From contig NZ_JAKVIJ010000007.1 in the NCBI RefSeq assembly GCF_022760965.1, positions 124,001 to 188,000 of the forward strand: a DNA stretch of 64,000 nt, given 5' to 3'. The stretch comes from Simplicispira sedimenti (GTDB lineage Bacteria; Pseudomonadota; Gammaproteobacteria; Burkholderiales; Burkholderiaceae_C). Shown here piece by piece: positions 52,728-62,354 of this stretch. Within the stretch, counting starts at the first letter, position 1. Each line of letters starts with the position of its first letter. The translations under genes were made by a program, and so were the position numbers. The notes beneath the pieces were generated by a model. The model searched no databases. It was not told the DNA's origin and saw nothing but the letters and a program-made list of their open reading frames with translations.

Positions 52728-52852
52728 GGGATTCCTCGGGACACAATCCATTGATCGTAGCGCCGCCACGCAGTACCGTCACCGCACAACCCTGTGCGCA
52801 GGCTGTGGACAAAGCGTGGATGGCCAGTGCAGAAACAGGGCGTCGGAAAAGC

Positions 52853-52872
52853 AAAAACCGCCCGAAGGCGGC
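52853..52872 (-). terminator. Rho-independent terminator after rplI
   Basis: The minus strand reads CCGCC-TTCG-GGCGG followed by TTTTTGC. It lies 31 nt beyond the rplI stop. The other strand also has a short T run (GGCGGCTTTTGC), so it may work in both directions. Confidence 0.85.
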
Positions 52873-52902
52873 TTTTGCGGGGCTGGTCTGGTGCAGCAGC
52901 GA

Positions 52903-53355
52903 TCAGGCGGTTTCGCCGTAGACCGATACATTCACTTCCACCACCACATCGGTGTGCAGGGCCACGCTGACCGCCGTTTCGCTGACGGTCTTGATGGGGC
53001 CGTTGGGCAGACGGATCTGCGACTTGACGACCTTGTAGCCCAGCTTGTTCAGCTCTTCAGCAATGTCGTGGTTGGTCACGGAACCAAACAGGCGACCGTC
53101 CACACCGGACTTTTGCGTCAGCTTGACGGTGCTGCCGGCGAGCTTCTCGCCTTCGGCCTGGGCTGCAGCCAGCTTGGCGGCGGCGGCCTTTTCCAGTTCG
53201 GCGCGCTTGGCTTCGAACTCGGCCTTGGCAGCCGCCGTGGCGCGGCGTGCGCGGCCAGACGGGATCAGGAAGTTGCGGGCATAGCCGTCCTTGACCTTGA
53301 CGATTTCGCCCAGGTTGCCGAGGTTCACTACCTTATCGAGCAGGATGATTTGCAT
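52903..53355 (-). CDS. rplI: 50S ribosomal protein L9
   Basis: A 150-residue L9. The N-terminal domain MQIILLDKVVNLGNLGEIVKVKDGYARN binds 23S rRNA. An Ala/Lys/Glu-rich connecting helix (about residues 40-75) and the C-terminal domain ending VEVNVSVYGETA follow. It is the last gene of rpsF-priB-rpsR-rplI. Confidence 0.97.
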   Translation of the reverse strand: MQIILLDKVVNLGNLGEIVKVKDGYARNFLIPSGRARRATAAAKAEFEAKRAELEKAAAAKLAAAQAEGEKLAGSTVKLTQKSGVDGRLFGSVTNHDIAEELNKLGYKVVKSQIRLPNGPIKTVSETAVSVALHTDVVVEVNVSVYGETA

Positions 53356-53369
53356 GGGTTGTGCTCCTC

Positions 53370-53651
53370 TTAGATCTTGTGCTGGTCGCTGTAGGGCACC
53401 AGAGCCAGGAAGCGAGCGCGCTTGATGGCGGTGTTCAGCTGGCGCTGGTAGATGGCGCGCGTGCCGGTCAGGCGAGCGGGAATGATCTTGCCGTTTTCGG
53501 CAATGAAATCACGCAGCGTATCGACATCCTTGTAGTCGATTTCTTCGACACCGGCGACCGTGAAGCGGCAGAAACGCTTGCGCTTGAACAGCAGCGACTG
53601 GGTGTTGCGCTTGGGGCGCTTGTCTTTGTTGAACTTCTTGAATGCGGCCAT
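53370..53651 (-). CDS. rpsR: 30S ribosomal protein S18
   Basis: A 93-residue S18 with the family core YKDVDTLRDFIAENGKI and ARLTGTRAIYQRQLNTAIKRAR. The N-terminal MAAFKKFNKDKRPKRN is basic. The open frame extends upstream to 53750 but homology begins at the ATG 53651. It binds S6, encoded in the same operon. Confidence 0.97.
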   Translation of the reverse strand: MAAFKKFNKDKRPKRNTQSLLFKRKRFCRFTVAGVEEIDYKDVDTLRDFIAENGKIIPARLTGTRAIYQRQLNTAIKRARFLALVPYSDQHKI

Positions 53652-53668
53652 TTCGGACCTCTCGAAAA

Positions 53669-53959
53669 TTAATCTTGTTGAATATCCTGGATATGGAGTA
53701 CCGGGTGCTTCCCGTTGCGCGGCGTGGCCAGAAAGCCACTGAAGCGCCACTGGCTTCCTATGGGCTGGCGTGCCAGCCTTTCAGCCATGGGGCCAAAGGC
53801 TTGTGCCTTGACCAGTGCCTTCACATCGCGCAATTGACCGGCTTCGACCTGCTGGGAACTGTGCTCCAGGCGCAGTTCGATCGCAGGGATGCCAGCTGGC
53901 GTGAACCGCAAGGCCGCAGCCTCTGCGATGCTCGCCGTCAGCAGTACGTGGTTCTCCAC
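53669..53959 (-). CDS. priB: Primosomal replication protein PriB (primosomal protein N)
   Basis: A 96-residue single-strand-DNA-binding OB-fold protein of the PriB type, seen as HVLLTASIAEAAALRFTPAG, IELRLEHSSQQVEAGQ and WRFSGFLATPRNG. The GTG at 53959 was chosen because family members begin here; a TTG at 54001 would overlap rpsF. The Shine-Dalgarno for the GTG is poorly placed (AGGGGA directly in front), so translation may depend on coupling to rpsF, whose stop lies 19 nt upstream. Confidence 0.85.
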   Translation of the reverse strand: MENHVLLTASIAEAAALRFTPAGIPAIELRLEHSSQQVEAGQLRDVKALVKAQAFGPMAERLARQPIGSQWRFSGFLATPRNGKHPVLHIQDIQQD

Positions 53960-53978
53960 TCCCCTGGGTTGGCGAGGC

Positions 53979-54356
53979 TCAGCGCTCGGCGCCTGCAGCA
54001 AACTCGGCCTGGTTGGCCTTGCGGGCTTCTTCGCGCTCGACGGTCTTCATCATCGAGGAAGGGCCGGTCTCGGCCTTCTTCTTTTGCACGGTGAGGTGAC
54101 GCAGCACGGCATCGTTGAACTTGAAGGCATGCTCCAGTTCGGCCATCACAGCCTGGTCGGCCTCGATGTTGATGCACAGGTAGTGGGCTTTGGCCAGCTT
54201 GTTGATGAGGTAGGCCAGTTGGCGGCGACCCCAGTCTTCCACGCGGTGCACCTGACCACCACCAGCGGTGATCATGCCCTTGTAGCGCTCGAGCATGGCG
54301 GGGACCTGCTCGCTCTGATCCGGGTGGATCAACAAAACGATTTCGTAATGACGCAT
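53979..54356 (-). CDS. rpsF: 30S ribosomal protein S6
   Basis: A 125-residue S6 with the core MRHYEIVLLIHPDQSEQVP and VHRVEDWGRRQLAYLINKLA. The C-terminal tail (about residues 95-125) is charged. The ATG at 54356 has GGAGTTTGC just in front. It is the first gene of the rpsF-priB-rpsR-rplI operon. Confidence 0.97.
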   Translation of the reverse strand: MRHYEIVLLIHPDQSEQVPAMLERYKGMITAGGGQVHRVEDWGRRQLAYLINKLAKAHYLCINIEADQAVMAELEHAFKFNDAVLRHLTVQKKKAETGPSSMMKTVEREEARKANQAEFAAGAER

Positions 54357-54428
54357 GCAAACTCCTTTTGGGTTCGGATAAAGCCACCTGCTGCGTCTAT
54401 CAAGCAGTGTGGCAAGGCAAAGCCGAGC

Positions 54429-54457
54429 ATTATAGCCTTGCGTACGGGTTCTGTACA
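54429..54457 (-). promoter_or_regulatory. Sigma-70 promoter of the rpsF operon
   Basis: On the minus strand a perfect TATAAT (plus-strand 54429-54434) lies 17 nt downstream of TGTACA (54452-54457), a 4/6 match to TTGACA. It is about 73 nt upstream of the rpsF ATG, leaving a leader that could hold S6:S18 feedback structure. Confidence 0.65.
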
Positions 54458-54515
54458 CTCCTGGCTTTTCGCATGCGCGTGGGTCGCTCCCACACAAAAT
54501 CTGTACCCCTAGGCG

Positions 54516-54543
54516 CTTGAAAGCCTTGGCAATGCCCCCACTT
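54516..54543 (+). promoter_or_regulatory. Sigma-32 heat-shock promoter of grpE-dnaK-dnaJ
   Basis: CTTGAAA (54516-54522), a 13-nt spacer and CCCCACTT (54536-54543) match the RpoH consensus CTTGAAA-N11-16-CCCCATNT closely. The grpE ATG follows after 43 nt. Confidence 0.85.
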
Positions 54544-54586
54544 GGTGCTGGCATTTGTTTACCTACTTCGTCGCAAGACCTTCCAA

Positions 54587-55138
54587 ATGTCCGAGAACAC
54601 TACCTCCGCACCCGACACCGGCACCCTCGCCCCCGAAGAAATTGAAGCCGCCATGGCCGCCAACGCCTCCGACGAAATGGAGCGCCTGCAGCGGGAATTG
54701 AGCGAACTCAAGGCCAAGAGCGCCGACCTGGCCGACCAGTTCCTGCGCGCCAAGGCAGAGGCAGAAAACGCACGCCGCCGCGCCGAGGACGAAGTGGCCA
54801 AGGCGCGCAAGTTCGGCATCGAGGGTTTCGCCGAGAGCCTGCTGCCGGTGTGTGACAGCCTGGAAGCGGCACTGGCCGTGCCCCAGGCGACCGCCGCGCA
54901 ACTGCGCGAAGGCTCCGATGCCACGCTGCGCCAATTGCTGGCAGCACTGGAACGCAACAAGGTCCTGCCCATCCACCCGGCCGCTGGCGACAAGTTCGAC
55001 CCCAATATGCACCAGGCCATCAGCATGGTGCCCTCGGCACAGGAGCCCAACACCGTGGTCACGGTGCTGCAAAAGGGCTACCTGATCTCCGAGCGTGTGC
55101 TGCGCCCAGCACTGGTTACCGTGAGCGCGCCCCAATAA
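54587..55138 (+). CDS. grpE: Nucleotide exchange factor GrpE
   Basis: A 183-residue GrpE with a long N-terminal helical region (about residues 25-90, NASDEMERLQRELSEL-type heptads) and a C-terminal beta domain (NTVVTVLQKGYLISERVLRPALV). It exchanges ADP on DnaK. The ATG at 54587 (MSENTTSAP) was chosen because the upstream open frame is not conserved. It starts the grpE-dnaK-dnaJ heat-shock cluster; a weaker sigma-32-like box (CTTGAAG at 55155-55161) in the dnaK leader may add a second start point. Confidence 0.95.
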   Translation: MSENTTSAPDTGTLAPEEIEAAMAANASDEMERLQRELSELKAKSADLADQFLRAKAEAENARRRAEDEVAKARKFGIEGFAESLLPVCDSLEAALAVPQATAAQLREGSDATLRQLLAALERNKVLPIHPAAGDKFDPNMHQAISMVPSAQEPNTVVTVLQKGYLISERVLRPALVTVSAPQ

Positions 55139-55220
55139 ATCAGGAACGGCAGGGCTTGAAGCCGGCCAACTTATCCACAACTTACCACCATCAGAATCCA
55201 CCAATCTCACGGAGAAGAAC

Positions 55221-57173
<1,953 letters not shown>

Positions 57174-57194
57174 GCGAGCTCCGTTGACCTGAGC

Positions 57195-57227
57195 CGCCGC
57201 GCAACGCTCGTCACGGGCTGCGCGGCG
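57195..57227 (+). promoter_or_regulatory. Intercistronic hairpin between dnaK and dnaJ
   Basis: CGCCGCGCA (57195-57203) is perfectly complementary to TGCGCGGCG (57219-57227) across a 15-nt loop, with no U tract. It is not a classic terminator. It may cap the dnaK mRNA against decay or lower dnaJ output relative to dnaK. Confidence 0.6.
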
Positions 57228-57256
57228 TTCCTGTTCCAACCGGGTTCCGAATCACT

Positions 57257-58393
57257 ATGTCCAAAAGAGACTTTTACGAAATTCTGGGCGTCCCGAAAAA
57301 CGCCTCGGACGAAGAAATCAAGAAGGCCTATCGCAAGCTGGCGATGAAGCACCACCCTGACCGCAACCAGGGGGATGCCGCCAAGCCTGCCGAAGAGAAG
57401 TTCAAGGAGGCCAAAGAGGCCTACGAGATGCTCTCGGACCCGCAAAAGCGCGCTGCATACGACCAGTACGGCCATGCAGGCGTGGACCCGAACATGCGCG
57501 GCCCTGGCGGGCCGGGTGCGGAAGGGTTCGGCGGCTTCGCCGAGGCCTTTGGCGACATTTTTGGCGACATGTTCGGCCAAGGACGTGGTGGCCGGGGTGG
57601 CAGCCGGGTGTACCGGGGCAGTGACCTGTCCTATGCCATGGAAATCACCCTGGAAGAAGCAGCCAAGGGCAAGGATGCGCAAATCCGCATTCCCTCATGG
57701 GACAGCTGCGACACCTGCCATGGCAGCGGCGCCAAGCCCGGCACCAGCGCCAAGACCTGCGGCACCTGCCAAGGTTCGGGCACGGTGCAGATGCGCCAGG
57801 GCTTCTTCAGCGTGCAACAAACCTGCCCGCACTGTCGCGGTACCGGCAAGATCATCCCCGAGCCCTGCACGACCTGCCACGGCCAGGGCAAGCTCAAGCG
57901 CCAGAAGACGCTGGAAGTGAAAATCCCCGCCGGCATCGATGACGGCATGCGCATCCGTTCCACGGGCAACGGCGAACCTGGTACCAACGGGGGGCCTCCG
58001 GGCGACCTGTACATCGAGATCCGCATCAAGAAGCACGACATCTTCGAGCGCGATGGCGACGACCTGCACTGCCAGGTGCCGGTGAGCTTCATCACCGCTG
58101 CTCTGGGCGGTGAGATCGACGTCCCCACGCTCGCGGGCAAGGCCGCCATCGACATTCCCGAAGGCACGCAGGCGGGCAAGCAGTTCCGTCTGCGCGGCAA
58201 GGGCATCAAAGGCGTGCGCTCCAGCTACCCTGGCGACCTGTACTGCCACATCGTGGTCGAGACGCCCGTCAAGCTCACCGAGCACCAGCGCAAGCTGCTG
58301 CGCGAGCTGGAGGAATCGTTCAAGAAGGGTGGCGCGCGCCACTCCCCCAGCGCCGAGAGCTGGACGGACAGGCTGAAAAACCTGTTCACCTGA
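57257..58393 (+). CDS. dnaJ: Chaperone protein DnaJ
   Basis: A 378-residue type I Hsp40. The J domain (1-70) has the HPD motif in KHHPDRNQ. A Gly/Phe-rich region (about 78-125) follows, then a zinc-finger domain with four C-x2-C-x-G-x-G motifs (CDTCHGSG, CGTCQGSG, CPHCRGTG, CTTCHGQG), and C-terminal substrate domains. It stimulates DnaK ATPase. It follows dnaK after 83 nt, containing a strong hairpin. Confidence 0.97.
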   Translation: MSKRDFYEILGVPKNASDEEIKKAYRKLAMKHHPDRNQGDAAKPAEEKFKEAKEAYEMLSDPQKRAAYDQYGHAGVDPNMRGPGGPGAEGFGGFAEAFGDIFGDMFGQGRGGRGGSRVYRGSDLSYAMEITLEEAAKGKDAQIRIPSWDSCDTCHGSGAKPGTSAKTCGTCQGSGTVQMRQGFFSVQQTCPHCRGTGKIIPEPCTTCHGQGKLKRQKTLEVKIPAGIDDGMRIRSTGNGEPGTNGGPPGDLYIEIRIKKHDIFERDGDDLHCQVPVSFITAALGGEIDVPTLAGKAAIDIPEGTQAGKQFRLRGKGIKGVRSSYPGDLYCHIVVETPVKLTEHQRKLLRELEESFKKGGARHSPSAESWTDRLKNLFT

Positions 58394-58420
58394 GGTCTCG
58401 CGCCGCCCCGCGCGGCGTAA

Positions 58421-58456
58421 CATGGAGGCATCCCTTGCCACAGGAATGCCTCCATG
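58421..58456 (+). promoter_or_regulatory. Inverted repeat over the metallo-hydrolase start codon
   Basis: CATGGAGGCAT (58421-58431) and ATGCCTCCATG (58446-58456) are perfectly complementary 11-nt arms. Three more positions pair inside them with one mismatch, leaving an 8-nt loop. The right arm contains the ATG start codon (58454) of the next gene and the region just before it. In RNA this would bury the start site. It is also the last structure after dnaJ. Confidence 0.75.
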
Positions 58457-59818
58457 TCCGTCAGCATCACCTTTCTGGGCGGGGCCGGCACCGTTACCGG
58501 CTCCAAGTACCTCGTCCGCCACAACAACCACAGCCTGCTGATCGACTGCGGGTTGTTCCAGGGCTACAAGCTGCTGCGCCTGCGCAACTGGCAGCCGCTG
58601 CCCGTCACGCCGCACCAGATCGACTCCGTGGTGCTCACCCATGCCCACCTGGACCACAGCGGCTACCTGCCGCTGCTGGCGCGCGACGGCTACACCAAGG
58701 ACGTGCACTGCACCCCTGGCACGCGCGACCTGTGCGCCATCCTGCTGCCCGACAGCGGCCACCTGCAGGAAGAGGATGCCGCCTACCTCAACCGCCACGC
58801 CCTGTCCAAGCACCAGCCCGCGCTGCCGCTGTACACGCGGCTTGACGCGCTGCACAGCCTCAAGCAGTTGCGCCCACACCCTTTTGGCAAGGCTTTCGAG
58901 CCCATCCCCGGCTGGCGCGCGCAGTTCAGCCATGCAGGACACATCCTGGGCGCCGCCAGCGTTCTGCTGGAGGTGGGCGGGCGGCGCATCCTGTTCTCGG
59001 GCGACTTGGGGCGCAGCGACGATCTGCTGATGCGCCCCCCAGACGCTCCGCCTGCGGCCGATACCGTCCTGATCGAATCCACCTACGGCGACCGCGAGCA
59101 CCCGGACACCGACATCCTGCAAGACCTGGCACCTGCCCTGCAACGCCTGGCCCAGCGCGGCGGCGTGGCCGTGGTGCCGGTCTTTGCCGTGGGCCGCGCC
59201 CAGTCGGTGTTGCACGCCATCGCAGAGCTCAAGCAACAGGGGGAACTGCCCAGATCGCTGCCCGTGTTCCTGGACAGCCCCATGGCCGTCAACACCACCG
59301 GCCTGTTCCAGCACTACCCCGGCGAACACCGGCTGGACGCCAAACAGGTGCATGCCCTGTCGCACGGCGCCACCATGGTGCAGACCACCGAGGAATCCAA
59401 GGCCCTGGCCCGGCGCCACGGCCCCATGGTCATCCTCTCGGCCAGTGGCATGGCCACGGGCGGGCGGGTATTGCACCACCTGGCACTGCATGCGGGCAAC
59501 CACCGCAACATGGTCATCCTCACAGGCCACCAGGCCCCCGGCACGCGCGGCGCACGCATCGCCGCTGGCGAGAAGAGCATCCGCATCCACGGCCAGGAAG
59601 TGCAGATCCGCGCCGAGGTGGTGCAGTTGCAGTCGGCCTCGGCCCACGCCGATGCCACCCAGACACTGGACTGGCTGCGCCGCATGGAACACGCCCCCGA
59701 ACAGGTGTACGTCGTGCACGGCGAGCTGGAGGCTGCCGACATGCTGCGCCAGCGCATCGAACACGAGTTGCGCTGGAGTGCATCGGTACCCGACCACGGC
59801 AACACCTACACACTGTAG
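58454..59818 (+). CDS. Beta-CASP MBL-fold metallo-hydrolase (RNA exonuclease family)
   Basis: A 454-residue beta-lactamase-fold hydrolase with a beta-CASP insertion. The metal motif is HAHLDHSGYLPLL, and later features are SHAGHILGAASVLL, FSGDLGRSDDLLM and the beta-CASP blocks VPVFAVGRAQSVLHAI, ILSASGMATGGRVLHHL and a C-terminal SAHADATQTLDWL. Members of this family include ribonucleases that process or degrade RNA (RNase J, CPSF-73-like), and the substrate is unknown. It is downstream of dnaJ on the same strand with its start codon in an inverted repeat. Confidence 0.88.
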   Translation: MSVSITFLGGAGTVTGSKYLVRHNNHSLLIDCGLFQGYKLLRLRNWQPLPVTPHQIDSVVLTHAHLDHSGYLPLLARDGYTKDVHCTPGTRDLCAILLPDSGHLQEEDAAYLNRHALSKHQPALPLYTRLDALHSLKQLRPHPFGKAFEPIPGWRAQFSHAGHILGAASVLLEVGGRRILFSGDLGRSDDLLMRPPDAPPAADTVLIESTYGDREHPDTDILQDLAPALQRLAQRGGVAVVPVFAVGRAQSVLHAIAELKQQGELPRSLPVFLDSPMAVNTTGLFQHYPGEHRLDAKQVHALSHGATMVQTTEESKALARRHGPMVILSASGMATGGRVLHHLALHAGNHRNMVILTGHQAPGTRGARIAAGEKSIRIHGQEVQIRAEVVQLQSASAHADATQTLDWLRRMEHAPEQVYVVHGELEAADMLRQRIEHELRWSASVPDHGNTYTL

Positions 59819-59841
59819 TGTTTGCGTGATTCGCCAGGCCA

Positions 59842-59862
59842 GCCATCGCATTTAGAGATGGC
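59842..59862 (+). promoter_or_regulatory. Possible LysR-type regulator binding box
   Basis: GCCATC-N9-GATGGC is a perfect 6-bp inverted repeat and matches the ATC-N9-GAT spacing known for LTTR boxes such as the NodD site. It lies 68 nt upstream of the LysR-family gene, a position compatible with autoregulation. Confidence 0.5.
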
Positions 59863-59929
59863 ATAAGGTGTTTCAAGGGTGGAAAATACGGCTTTGCTCG
59901 TCAAACGTGACGCCTGAAAACCATCCGCC

Positions 59930-60862
59930 ATGCCATCCAACGAGCGCAACTTTGCGCGCCGCATCGACCTGACCTCGCTGCAACTGTTTGTGGCGGTGTG
60001 CGAGCTGGGCAGCATCGCGCGGGCGGCGCAGCGCGAGTTCATCGCCGCATCGGCCGTGAGCAAACGGCTTTCCGAACTGGAGGCTGCGGTGGAAACCCCA
60101 CTGCTGCAGCGCCACAGCCGTGGCGTGCGCCTGACGCCTGCGGGCGAAAGCCTGTTGCACCACGCGCGCACGGTGCTGTTCGGCCTGGAGCGCATGCAGG
60201 GCGAGCTGGCCGAATACACCGAGGGCGTGCGCGGCCATGTGCGCGTGCACGCCAACATCTCGGCCATCGTGCAATTCCTGCCGGAAGACCTGGGCGCCTT
60301 TGCGCAGCAGCACAGCCAGATCAAGATCGACCTGCAGGAACACCTCTCGCCCGATGTGCTGCAGGCCGTGCAGGAAGGCACCACTGACCTGGGTATCTGC
60401 AACCTGGGCCCGCAGGGTAGCGGCACCTTGCAAAGCCGCCCCTACCGCAGTGACCGTTTGGTGCTGGTGATGCCCGCAGGCCACGCCCTTTCTGCGCGAG
60501 ATGCTATCAATTTTGAAGAAACGCTGGACTGGGACATTGTCGGCCTGCACGCGGGCAGCAGCATCAGCCTGGCCATGCGCGTGGCTGCGGCCCAGGCCGG
60601 GCGCACACTGCGCCAGCGCATCCAGGTCACGGGCCTGGACGCCATGTGCCGCATGATCGACAACGGCCTGGGCGTGGGCCTGCTGCCCGACCGCGCCTTT
60701 GCGCTGATGCGCGGCGTGGGGCACCTGACCGCCGTGCCCCTGCGCGACGCCTGGGCGCAGCGCGAGCTGCGCCTGGTGGCGCGCGACTTTGCCGCCCTGC
60801 CCCCTACCGCCCGTTTGCTGGCCGAACACCTTGCAACCCCCGCACCCACGCGCACTGCCTAA
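59930..60862 (+). CDS. LysR-family transcriptional regulator
   Basis: A 310-residue LTTR. The N-terminal helix-turn-helix covers about residues 12-70 (LTSLQLFVAVCELGSIARAA, ASAVSKRLSELEAAVETPLL, RGVRLTPAGESLLHHAR), followed by a periplasmic-binding-protein-like effector domain. Codons for SARDAINFEE (60494-60523) coincide with a dispersed palindromic repeat remnant. It precedes leuC by 36 nt, but no effector is known; whether it controls leu genes or something else is open. Confidence 0.88.
   Translation: MPSNERNFARRIDLTSLQLFVAVCELGSIARAAQREFIAASAVSKRLSELEAAVETPLLQRHSRGVRLTPAGESLLHHARTVLFGLERMQGELAEYTEGVRGHVRVHANISAIVQFLPEDLGAFAQQHSQIKIDLQEHLSPDVLQAVQEGTTDLGICNLGPQGSGTLQSRPYRSDRLVLVMPAGHALSARDAINFEETLDWDIVGLHAGSSISLAMRVAAAQAGRTLRQRIQVTGLDAMCRMIDNGLGVGLLPDRAFALMRGVGHLTAVPLRDAWAQRELRLVARDFAALPPTARLLAEHLATPAPTRTA
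60496..60518 (+). repeat. Remnant of dispersed palindromic repeat inside the LysR gene
   Basis: GCGAGATGCTATCAATTTTG repeats the GCGCGAGATGCTAT edge of copy 7 (46926-46940) and continues with a half of the ATAGC palindrome. It lies in the coding frame and encodes part of the effector domain without disrupting it. Confidence 0.5.
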
Positions 60863-60898
60863 AATCCCATCCACCCCACCTGAAAGCGAACAACTCCC

Positions 60899-62320
60899 AT
60901 GGGACGCACCCTGTACGACAAGATCTGGGACGAGCACGTCGTCCACACCGAAGAGGACGGCACCGCCGTGCTCTACATCGACCGCCACCTGGTGCACGAA
61001 GTCACCAGCCCGCAGGCCTTTGAAGGGCTGCGCGATGCCGGCCGCAAGGTCTGGCGTGTGAGCTCCATCGTGGCCACGGCCGACCACAACACGCCCACCA
61101 CGGGCTGGGAGCGCGGCTACGACGGCATCACCGACCCCATCAGCAAAGAGCAGATCACCACGCTGGACAAGAACATTGCCTCCGTGGGCGCGGCCGCGTT
61201 CTTCCCCTTCATGCACAAGCGCCAGGGCATCGTGCACGTGATCGGCCCCGAAAACGGAGCCACCCTGCCGGGCATGACCGTGGTTTGCGGCGACTCGCAC
61301 ACCTCCACGCACGGCGCCTTTGGCGCGCTGGCGCACGGCATCGGCACCAGCGAGGTCGAGCATGTGATGGCCACGCAGACCCTGCTGGCCAAGAAGGCCA
61401 AGAACATGCTCATCAAGGTCGAAGGCAGCCTGGCACCCGGCATCACGGCCAAGGACGTGGTGCTGGCCATCATCGGCAAGATCGGCACCGCGGGCGGCAC
61501 GGGCTACACCATCGAATTTGCGGGCTCGGCCATTCGCCAGCTCTCCATGGAAGGCCGCATGACGGTGTGCAACATGGCCATCGAGGGCGGTGCCCGCGCC
61601 GGCCTGGTGGCGGTGGACGACAAGACCATCGACTACGTCAAGGGTCGCCCCCTGTCGCCCACCGGCGTGGAATGGGACCAGGCCGTGGCCTACTGGAAGA
61701 CGCTGCATTCCGACGCCGACGCGCAATGGGACGCGGTGGTGGAGCTGTCGGCCCAGGACATCGTGCCGCAGGTCACCTGGGGCACCTCGCCCGAGATGGT
61801 GGTGGGCGTGGACGCCCGCGTGCCCGACCCCGACAAGGAAAAAGACGCCAACAAGCGCAGCGCCATGGAGCGCGCCTTGACCTACATGGCGCTCACGCCG
61901 GGCAAGCCGATCAACGACATCACCATCGACAAGGTGTTCATCGGCTCGTGCACCAACAGCCGCATCGAGGACATGCGCGAGGCCGCCGCCGTGGTCAAGA
62001 AGCTGGGCCGCAAAGTGGCTGCCAACGTCAAGCAGGCGCTGGTTGTGCCTGGATCGGGCCTCGTCAAGGAACAGGCCGAGCGCGAAGGCCTGCACGAGAT
62101 CTTCAAGGCCGCCGGCTTCGAGTGGCGCGAGCCCGGCTGCTCCATGTGCCTGGCCATGAACGCCGACCGCCTGGAGCCCGGTGAGCGCTGCGCTTCCACC
62201 AGCAACCGCAACTTCGAAGGCCGCCAGGGCGCTGGCGGCCGCACCCACCTCGTGAGCCCCGCCATGGCCGCCGCCGCGGCCGTGCACGGGCACTTTGTGG
62301 ACATCCGCACATTCGCCTGA
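60899..62320 (+). CDS. leuC: 3-isopropylmalate dehydratase large subunit
   Basis: A 473-residue aconitase-family protein. The [4Fe-4S] cysteines are in IGSCTNSRIEDMREAA and EPGCSMCLAMNADRL. The N-terminal GRTLYDKIWDEHVV and VVCGDSHTSTHGAFGALAHG are typical. With LeuD it isomerises isopropylmalate in leucine synthesis. TAAAAT at 60860-60865 overlaps the stop of the LysR gene and is a possible -10. Confidence 0.97.
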   Translation: MGRTLYDKIWDEHVVHTEEDGTAVLYIDRHLVHEVTSPQAFEGLRDAGRKVWRVSSIVATADHNTPTTGWERGYDGITDPISKEQITTLDKNIASVGAAAFFPFMHKRQGIVHVIGPENGATLPGMTVVCGDSHTSTHGAFGALAHGIGTSEVEHVMATQTLLAKKAKNMLIKVEGSLAPGITAKDVVLAIIGKIGTAGGTGYTIEFAGSAIRQLSMEGRMTVCNMAIEGGARAGLVAVDDKTIDYVKGRPLSPTGVEWDQAVAYWKTLHSDADAQWDAVVELSAQDIVPQVTWGTSPEMVVGVDARVPDPDKEKDANKRSAMERALTYMALTPGKPINDITIDKVFIGSCTNSRIEDMREAAAVVKKLGRKVAANVKQALVVPGSGLVKEQAEREGLHEIFKAAGFEWREPGCSMCLAMNADRLEPGERCASTSNRNFEGRQGAGGRTHLVSPAMAAAAAVHGHFVDIRTFA

Positions 62321-62354
62321 CCGTTTTCCCACCCACCACCGAAGGAGCAAGACC

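Noticed and set aside
55165..55185. DnaA box TTATCCACA in the dnaK leader
   Set aside because: A single 9-mer match is expected by chance at this scale and has no supporting features.
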